Assembly: GCA_038745535.1 (NCBI GenBank)
Contig: JBCDLI010000007.1
Coordinates: 4,901-68,900, forward strand
Direction of reading: 5' to 3'
Source: JBCDLI01 sp038745535
GTDB taxonomy: Bacteria > Pseudomonadota > Alphaproteobacteria > Rhizobiales > Rhizobiaceae
Length of the DNA stretch: 64,000 nt
The notes beneath the pieces are model-generated. The model searched no databases. It saw only the letters and a list, made by a program, of their open reading frames with translations, and had not been told where the DNA came from. Of this stretch, positions 58,474 through 64,000 are shown piece after piece; position 1 is the stretch's first letter; every line of letters starts with the position of its first letter. Both the position numbers and the translations under genes were made by a program.

Positions 58474-59793
58474 TTACCCGCGCTTTAGTTTCAGCTTTGA
58501 CAACACACCGGCCAAACCAGCTTTTGGCTTTTCAGCGATTACGGAGCGGCCCGTCACCAGATGCGCAAGATCAGAAATCGTGCTCACGACCGGGTGGGCC
58601 GGGTCACTTTCCGCTAACATTCGACCATTGTTTGCAGCGGTCCCGAAGAGCGCCGGATCGAATGGGATGATTCCGGCAAGCTTAATGTTCAGCGGAGACG
58701 CAAAGTCGCTTGGCGCGATTTCGGGCCGCTTGGGTACGTCGGTCATGTTCATGATCAACCGCGGTTCGAAATCGTTAGGACGTAACTCACGCAACGTGTC
58801 GACGAGATTCTTGGTGTTGCGCAGACATGCAAGATCTGGCGTGGCGACAATCACAATCTCATCAGCAGACGTTAGCGTCTTTTTCGTCCAGCCGTTCCAA
58901 GTATGGGGAACATCAAGCACAACGGTCGGTGCAGTACGCTGGGCCGCCTCAAGAATTGGGCTAAATGCGTCGGCATCAAAGTCATAAACCTTGTTCAGCA
59001 TGGAAGGTGCAGCAAGGAGCGACAGGTTCGCAGCGCACTCGGCTAGCAGGCGATCTAGATAAACCTCGTCAACGCGCTCCGGTGCAAACGCCGCCTCGGC
59101 AATGGTCGTGGTGGGGTCTTTGTCGAAGTTGATGTTCGCTGTCCCGAATGGCAAATCCATGTCTGCCACGACAGTCTGGCTGCTAAACAGTGTGGAGATT
59201 GCCCAAGCCACATTGTGGGAGATTGTGGATGACCCGACGCCACCCTTGGCCCCGATAAAGGCGACCAGCCGGCCAACAGGTTCAGCTTCGGGATCAACAA
59301 AAAGACCCGAGACCACCCCCATCATATCAGCGATTGATATGGGGGCGACGAGGTATTCGGAAATGCCGGCGCGTGTCAGATCGCGGTAAAGCGCGACATC
59401 GTTTTGATGTCCAATGACCACGACCTTTGTGCTCGGATCACAAAAGTTAGACAGTTGACCGAGTTGTTCCATCAACACGTCAGGCGCGAGTGTGCTTTCA
59501 AGGAGCAGCAAGTTTGGCGTGGGCGACGATTGGTAAAACTCAACGGCTGCCTGCAATCCACCCATATAGATTTGGGTGTTGGCACGAGCCATCCGGCGAT
59601 CTTCACTCAGGCGCTCGATTGGCTTTCCAACCGCCTGGGTCTCGCAAAAAGCGTGGCACGAGATGCGCGGAATGGGTCGCGCATGCGACATTTCCAAAAT
59701 TTCATCCGGTGTGGAACCCACTTCGTAGTCTGAATATTCGTCAACCATCTGGTCAACGATTTCCGGCATTTCATTTGTGACTGGATCGCTCAT
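58474..59793 (-). CDS. cpaE: Tad pilus localisation protein CpaE (TadZ)
   Basis: The 439-aa product has a receiver-like N-terminal domain (LLLESTLAPDVLMEQLGQLS and VVVIGHQNDVALYRDL) and a MinD/ParA-like domain with a modified P-loop, AFIGAKGGVGSSTISHNVAW, in which GS replaces the GK of active ParA. This change is typical of TadZ proteins. It targets the pilus machine to the cell pole. The ATG overlaps the cpaD stop by one base. Confidence 0.94.
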   Translation of the reverse strand: MSDPVTNEMPEIVDQMVDEYSDYEVGSTPDEILEMSHARPIPRISCHAFCETQAVGKPIERLSEDRRMARANTQIYMGGLQAAVEFYQSSPTPNLLLLESTLAPDVLMEQLGQLSNFCDPSTKVVVIGHQNDVALYRDLTRAGISEYLVAPISIADMMGVVSGLFVDPEAEPVGRLVAFIGAKGGVGSSTISHNVAWAISTLFSSQTVVADMDLPFGTANINFDKDPTTTIAEAAFAPERVDEVYLDRLLAECAANLSLLAAPSMLNKVYDFDADAFSPILEAAQRTAPTVVLDVPHTWNGWTKKTLTSADEIVIVATPDLACLRNTKNLVDTLRELRPNDFEPRLIMNMTDVPKRPEIAPSDFASPLNIKLAGIIPFDPALFGTAANNGRMLAESDPAHPVVSTISDLAHLVTGRSVIAEKPKAGLAGVLSKLKLKRG

Positions 59794-60491
59794 TAGAAGT
59801 CTACCCCAACCTCAGAGTTCGGCTGAGGACCCCCACTTTGATAATCTTCGATTACGGCCCCTCGACGGATTGCGTCGACCGTCGTCATCTTACGCGGTCC
59901 AAGAAGATCGTTCGGATTTTCAATCATTGCCGCCAGATTGGATTGCGTCGAACAGCCGAAATCGTGATAGTTTTTGTTCTCTGGATTACGGACGATGTCC
60001 TCGGTCCATTTTCCACATTCATTCGCCGTTGCGGCTACGCCAACAAAGGAAAACCGCACCGGTGCGGCAGCGCCGTGAGCAGATGCATCATAGCTTTGGA
60101 ACACCACCTCGTTCGACGTCACACCGCCCGTTCCAAGTGCTGCGATCACGTCGTTTCGCAACCGCCTCACGGTGTGCGAGTTCGGAGCGCGCGTCGGCTC
60201 CATAACAACGATGTGAGCGGCATGTTGCCTATCGAATTTGGACGCAAATCCCGCGATGTTGGCTGCCGTTGCCGGATCAATCTTCGCCGCATTGGTAGAG
60301 ATTGCGACATCCAGCGTGTGCTCCTTTTGAGCAACGACGATGGGGTGGCGCGTGCGATAGTCGTCTGGAATTGCACCGACGGTGATCTTATCGGTTCTAC
60401 CCATCGCGCAGCCCGTAAGGAGCATGGAGCCAAGCGCAACGGCAAGTCCGGCCTGATATGATCTACTCAACATAGTACTCGTACTCCGCAT
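59793..60491 (-). CDS. cpaD: Tad pilus lipoprotein CpaD
   Basis: The 232-aa product starts with a signal and lipobox (AVALGSMLLTGCAMGRTDK). The CpaD domain contains DYRTRHPIVVAQKEHTLDVA and ends RGAVIEDYQSGGPQPNSEVG. It supports assembly or stability of the secretin in the outer membrane. The ATG overlaps the cpaC stop (TGATG); a GTG one codon upstream is also in frame. Confidence 0.93.
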   Translation of the reverse strand: MRSTSTMLSRSYQAGLAVALGSMLLTGCAMGRTDKITVGAIPDDYRTRHPIVVAQKEHTLDVAISTNAAKIDPATAANIAGFASKFDRQHAAHIVVMEPTRAPNSHTVRRLRNDVIAALGTGGVTSNEVVFQSYDASAHGAAAPVRFSFVGVAATANECGKWTEDIVRNPENKNYHDFGCSTQSNLAAMIENPNDLLGPRKMTTVDAIRRGAVIEDYQSGGPQPNSEVGVDF

Positions 60492-62047
60492 CACTTGAAG
60501 ATGAAGCCAACGGTGCCGTGATAGCGGCCATCGGGCTTGTTGGTTTTGGCGCTGCCGTAAAGTCGATTGACGCGGCCCAGAAGGTTTGCAGCACTGTCTG
60601 AGGCCGGTGAAAGGTTGTCGGTCGGCAAGGCAATCTGAGATTCTGCAACGGGACGAACCAGGTAAGGCGTGACCAAGATGACAAGCTCGGTTTCATTGCG
60701 CACGAAGTCACGGCTGCGGAACAAACTTCCAAGGACCGGTACTTTCGACAGACCGGGAAAGCCGTTGACGACGGTCCGCACATCGTCGCGAATAAGACCG
60801 GCAATGACCATGGAGCCGCCAGATGGCAGTTCAACGGCTGTGTCTGCCAAACGCTTTCGGATAGAAAGGATACCGGTGCCCATTCCCCGTTGTCCGATGG
60901 AAAGGGACTGCGATCCCTCTACGGTCGGTTCAGAGACGGACGTTCTTATGCGCAATGAGATACGGCCCGGCGATAAAACGACAGGAGTGACTTCCAGCCC
61001 AACACCATATTCCAACTGCTCGACTGTGTAGGTGATGCCGTCTTCATCGGCAGTGCTAGAGCGGACAAGGTTGTACTCGCCACCGACCTTGAAGACCGCC
61101 TTTTCACCGGAAACCGCGGTCAGGGTCGGCGACGCCAGCGTGCGCATAACGCCTGCATTTTCCATCGCGTTCAAGACCGCGTTGATGTCCATGCCACCGA
61201 TGGTACCGCCGAGAAGAGCCGAGGAGGTTCCCGTTAGCGGTTTGCCATAGGCTCCCGCGATACCGGCGCTTACCGCGTCAAACACGATACCATTGGAACC
61301 GCTCTTGCTGGCTGCGAGATTTACGCCGAGCTGCTTAACGACAGACCGCTGCACCTCTGCAACCGTGACCTTGACGGTGACCTGATCGCCGCCAATGATA
61401 TTGAGTAAATTGATAATCTTGGACTCACGGACGCGGGTGAAAATACTCACATCCTCACCTGTCGCCTGACCTCCGTTTACAAAAAGATCGGCCAATTGTG
61501 CTGCGCGTGACGCATCTTGCGTGGTCTGAACTTCACCAGTCAGTACGATGTTGTCGTTGATGATCTCGGTCTTGATGTTCGAGCCTGGGATAAAGCGTTC
61601 GATGTGAGCGTCGAGACCGGCAACGTCGCGTTCTACCGAGAGATCGAGATTGGCCAATTGATTGCCGCTCTCATCAAATATGAAAATGTTTGTGGTGCCG
61701 ACCTTCTTACCGAACAGATAAATACGGCGCGACGTCCTCGTCACCGCGTCGGCAACTTCCGGGTTAGCGACCAAAATGTCGGCAGCGGCGTCGGGAAGCT
61801 CAAGCACAAGCGATTTATCGAGACCGAGAGAAATTGTTTCCGTGGTGCCCGCGTTTCGGCTCAACTTGATGATGTTTTCGGCGTGCGCAGCACTCATTCC
61901 AAGTGGTGCGAACTGCGATGGTACGAAAGCGGTTGCGGCTGTTAACGCAACTGTGGCCGCCAGTTTCCTTGCTGTGTTTAACATCTCAATTGCCTTGTTA
62001 TGTGCCGGAGCAAAGTTCGGTTCAAAATCGAGGGTTTGTCGCGTCAT
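60491..62047 (-). CDS. cpaC: Tad pilus secretin CpaC (RcpA)
   Basis: The 518-aa product has an N-terminal pilus-associated domain with ETISLGLDKSLVLELPDAAA and DSRRIYLFGKK-like strands (TRTSRRIYLFGKKVGTTNIF), then a secretin domain with VTVAEVQRSVVKQLGVNLAA, a MRTLASPTLTAVSGEKAVFK motif and GGSMVIAGLIRD. It forms the outer-membrane channel for the pilus. The first ATG (62047) overlaps the cpaB stop as ATGA; an internal ATG at 61981 gives a cleaner signal peptide (MLNTARKLAATVALTAATAF). Either could be used. Confidence 0.93.
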   Translation of the reverse strand: MTRQTLDFEPNFAPAHNKAIEMLNTARKLAATVALTAATAFVPSQFAPLGMSAAHAENIIKLSRNAGTTETISLGLDKSLVLELPDAAADILVANPEVADAVTRTSRRIYLFGKKVGTTNIFIFDESGNQLANLDLSVERDVAGLDAHIERFIPGSNIKTEIINDNIVLTGEVQTTQDASRAAQLADLFVNGGQATGEDVSIFTRVRESKIINLLNIIGGDQVTVKVTVAEVQRSVVKQLGVNLAASKSGSNGIVFDAVSAGIAGAYGKPLTGTSSALLGGTIGGMDINAVLNAMENAGVMRTLASPTLTAVSGEKAVFKVGGEYNLVRSSTADEDGITYTVEQLEYGVGLEVTPVVLSPGRISLRIRTSVSEPTVEGSQSLSIGQRGMGTGILSIRKRLADTAVELPSGGSMVIAGLIRDDVRTVVNGFPGLSKVPVLGSLFRSRDFVRNETELVILVTPYLVRPVAESQIALPTDNLSPASDSAANLLGRVNRLYGSAKTNKPDGRYHGTVGFIFK

Positions 62048-62835
62048 CGATTTACCGTGCTGATCGTACCGGATTTTATGATTGTTACGGCGTTGGATGT
62101 TCCGTTGAGCAGATACTCAGCATCACGGCCCCCGCCTGATGTGTTGACATCTTGGATAGAGCGCAAAGCGAGCGTCATGCGATCAGCTATCTGCTGTGCG
62201 GCAGTCATGATCTCAGCCTGCTTTGGCGTAAGCTCCAATGTTGCGGTGCGACCCACCTGCACAAGACGACCCTCTTCATCCTCCCTAATGGTCTGGTCGA
62301 TCGCGAGGACGCGGATATTTTCGAGGATGGTTTCGGTAACCAGCGCTCCGCCGCTCAAGCCCCGTGTGGTCATGATAACGTCGACATAGTCATCGGGAAG
62401 AATGAAGCCGCCCGCAGACGTATCTTCCGCGATTTCGGTTGCGACTGCCCGTTTGCCAGACGGCAAAATGGAAGACATGAAGCTTTGGTCGGCGCCCAAC
62501 AGTTTGGCGGAACGGATCGGCTCACCTTCTGCAATCGTGGACCGGACAATGGAGTCTTTGAACTCCTCAATGGCTTCTGGTCTTGATGCTTTGGTGATGA
62601 AGCCCGGACCAACCGCAGCGCTTGGCCATTCTTGCCACCGCAATTGGCCATCGAGCTGTCGGCCGGTCGTGAGCGTCGTGGTCGCGATTAAAACTTCGTC
62701 CAAGGCAATTTGGGGCGCCGGGGCCACTGTGGCTTGGACTGGTTCCGGCGCTGGCGCAGACAGATTCATTGCCATGAAGCCGGCAAGACCTGCGGCGAGC
62801 AGCGCGGCTCCGAAGATGATGATACGCATTGACAT
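62044..62835 (-). CDS. cpaB: Tad pilus assembly protein CpaB (RcpC)
   Basis: The 263-aa product starts MSMRIIIFGAALLAAGLAGF, an N-terminal membrane segment, followed by a SAF domain with LDEVLIATTTLTTGRQLDGQ and AEGEPIRSAKLLG. The RcpC-type region AVATEIAEDTSAGGFILPDD with YVDVIMTT follows. SAF domains suggest interaction with peptidoglycan or glycan. It is followed by cpaC with an ATGA overlap. I use the ATG at 62835 in preference to a GTG four codons earlier. Confidence 0.92.
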   Translation of the reverse strand: MSMRIIIFGAALLAAGLAGFMAMNLSAPAPEPVQATVAPAPQIALDEVLIATTTLTTGRQLDGQLRWQEWPSAAVGPGFITKASRPEAIEEFKDSIVRSTIAEGEPIRSAKLLGADQSFMSSILPSGKRAVATEIAEDTSAGGFILPDDYVDVIMTTRGLSGGALVTETILENIRVLAIDQTIREDEEGRLVQVGRTATLELTPKQAEIMTAAQQIADRMTLALRSIQDVNTSGGGRDAEYLLNGTSNAVTIIKSGTISTVNR

Positions 62836-62996
62836 AACTGAACCCACTTTTTGCGCTGACGCGCATTTCCGTAGGGCCAGAGTGCCGACTAAATGTTTTA
62901 ATTATAGTTAATCAGGTCCTGAAAATCATAGTTTATGGCGGGTTAACAGCGCGTGGATAAGCTGAAGGCTCCGTTAGGGCAGCTTTTCTTCGGTCG

Positions 62997-63551
62997 TCAC
63001 AGAGCGAATTGCAAAATCACCCACTGCATCGCCGGTGTAAACGGGAAGACCCAGAGACCGCCGAGACCCAGCGCTATGCCATAGGGTATCTTCTTTGCCG
63101 TCGCCAACAACTTCAATTGCGGTACCTCACTTGCAACCGCGGCAGCATTTGACCCGCGGAACGCCATGAGCGTCACGGTGAGCATTCCGCCGACGATTGC
63201 GGTTATGACGAGATATTCCATCAACAACGGGCTCCAACCGATCCACAAGCTTGTGGACGCCAGAAGCTTCGCATCGCCGCCACCCATGGTGCCGAGCTGA
63301 AAGAGCGTAAAGGTAACAGCCAAAACGGTCGCAAAGGCCAAAAGATGCATGCCGAAGCCAAAGATAGAAAGTCCGATAAAGGGCGATACCGCCAAAAACG
63401 AGGCGATCAACAGAAGCGAAATCCGGTTTGCAATCGTCATCGTGAAGGCGTCAGAAAACGCCGCGTAGATCATCGCAAATGGAAAAACGACCATGATTAT
63501 GGCTTCGACGATGATCATGACTGCGGAACTCCGGTCTACAACACTCTTCAC
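62997..63551 (-). CDS. cpaA: Prepilin peptidase CpaA (A24 family)
   Basis: The 184-aa product has six hydrophobic segments and the two catalytic aspartates of A24 peptidases: one in YAAFSDAFTMTIANRI and one in the GxGD-like motif GTMGGGDAKLLASTSLW. It cuts the leader of the Flp pilin and pseudopilins. The start could be this ATG or a later one (MIIVEAIIMVVFPFAM, at 63518). It is the first gene of the cpa operon, with 161 bp before cpaB. The Flp pilin gene usually next to it is not seen. Confidence 0.9.
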   Translation of the reverse strand: MKSVVDRSSAVMIIVEAIIMVVFPFAMIYAAFSDAFTMTIANRISLLLIASFLAVSPFIGLSIFGFGMHLLAFATVLAVTFTLFQLGTMGGGDAKLLASTSLWIGWSPLLMEYLVITAIVGGMLTVTLMAFRGSNAAAVASEVPQLKLLATAKKIPYGIALGLGGLWVFPFTPAMQWVILQFAL

Positions 63552-63612
63552 GATTACCGCTTCCAGCCCAAAAAACCGTAAACAGCATTTGTTTCATTTT
63601 GCGTTTTGGCCA

Positions 63613-64000
63613 TTACGCAACGTCCTTCGCCTTTCTTAATCGGGCAAACTCGGCGGAATTGGACGCCAAGAGGAAGGGATTGGTTCTCAACTCCAGATTG
63701 ATCGTGGTTGGAACGGTCGGTCGGTTTTCCGCCCTTAGAGCTTTGACTTCAGCCAGACGTTCGGCAATTGCCGCGTTGTCTGGAAGCTGCGCTGCGGCGA
63801 ACTCCCCATTGGAGACTGTATATTCGTGGGCGCAATAAACCCGCGATTCCGTTGGCAATCGGCCAAGCTTTTTGAGGCTCTCAAACATCTGCTCCGGCGT
63901 GCCTTCGAACAGGCGGCCGCACCCCATAACAAACATCGTATCGCCTGCGAACAAAACCGCTTCCGACGCGATGTGGAAATTCAGCATATCAAGCGTGTGC
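63613..64000 (-). CDS. gloB: Hydroxyacylglutathione hydrolase (glyoxalase II), C-terminal part, cut by window edge
   Basis: The visible C-terminal 128 residues contain the metallo-beta-lactamase strand VLFAGDTMFVMGCGRLFEGT, the metal-binding histidine in VYCAHEYTVSN, and the HAGH C-terminal domain ending LRTNPFLLASNSAEFARLRK. It hydrolyses S-lactoylglutathione to lactate and glutathione as the second step of methylglyoxal detoxification. The N-terminal half with the HxHxDH motif lies beyond position 64000. Confidence 0.93.
   Translation of the reverse strand, partial: HTLDMLNFHIASEAVLFAGDTMFVMGCGRLFEGTPEQMFESLKKLGRLPTESRVYCAHEYTVSNGEFAAAQLPDNAAIAERLAEVKALRAENRPTVPTTINLELRTNPFLLASNSAEFARLRKAKDVA

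Noticed and set aside
1..64000. CRISPR array or complete insertion sequence
   Set aside because: No regularly spaced repeats and no transposase gene were seen anywhere in the window.

Overview
The window looks like part of an alphaproteobacterial chromosome, most likely Hyphomicrobiales (Rhizobiales). This is inferred from gene order: rpmH-rnpA-yidC-engB-argB, dapD-dapE-truA-fmt-def, dnaX-ybaB with recR, HIT-nudC-pheA-kdsB-cycM, and cpaABCDEF-tadBC. No 16S rRNA gene is present, so the genus is not claimed.

Region 1 (1-10.6 kb) is an accessory island. It ends at an intact tRNA-Arg(ACG) gene at 10598-10674, and a large serine recombinase gene runs antisense into the 3' part of that tRNA. From left to right the island carries: a translationally coupled, defence-like operon (ribbon-helix-helix protein, 58-aa protein, OLD-family ATPase cut by the window edge); about 580 bp with repeats and three operator-like palindromes but no convincing gene; a MarR-controlled cassette (YdeI/OmdA-like protein, SRPBCC protein, MFS efflux pump); an LMW-phosphatase-like gene; an unknown 270-aa gene divergent from a TraG/VirD4 coupling protein; three small unknown genes; and the recombinase. 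No relaxase or type IV secretion channel gene is visible.

Region 2 (10.7-38.9 kb) is mostly core genome: a TVP38 / flavin disulfide reductase / histidine kinase operon, ribosome and membrane-insertion genes, arginine and lysine biosynthesis, tRNA modification and initiator-tRNA formylation, peptide deformylase, rmuC, a lytic transglycosylase, recR, ybaB, dnaX and the SRP RNA. Two envelope polysaccharide genes sit between argB and a pyrimidine 5'-nucleotidase gene. Two transporter genes separate ybaB from recR.

Region 3 (38.9-53.9 kb) holds HIT, nudC, pheA, kdsB and cycM, then a yejABEF-type peptide ABC transporter operon with two substrate-binding proteins and a vapBC toxin-antitoxin pair between the second permease gene and the ATPase gene. 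An NlpC/P60 peptidase, a small MarR regulator and an M17 aminopeptidase follow on the minus strand.

Region 4 (53.9-64 kb) is a Tad (Flp) pilus assembly locus: tadD on the plus strand and cpaA-B-C-D-E-F-tadB-tadC as a tightly overlapping minus-strand operon. No Flp pilin gene is visible. The window ends inside gloB.

The best candidates for something new are the coupled operon at 1-1348, the orphan palindrome cluster at 1782-1865, the coupling-protein module at 5.4-9.0 kb, and the vapBC pair inside the yej operon.
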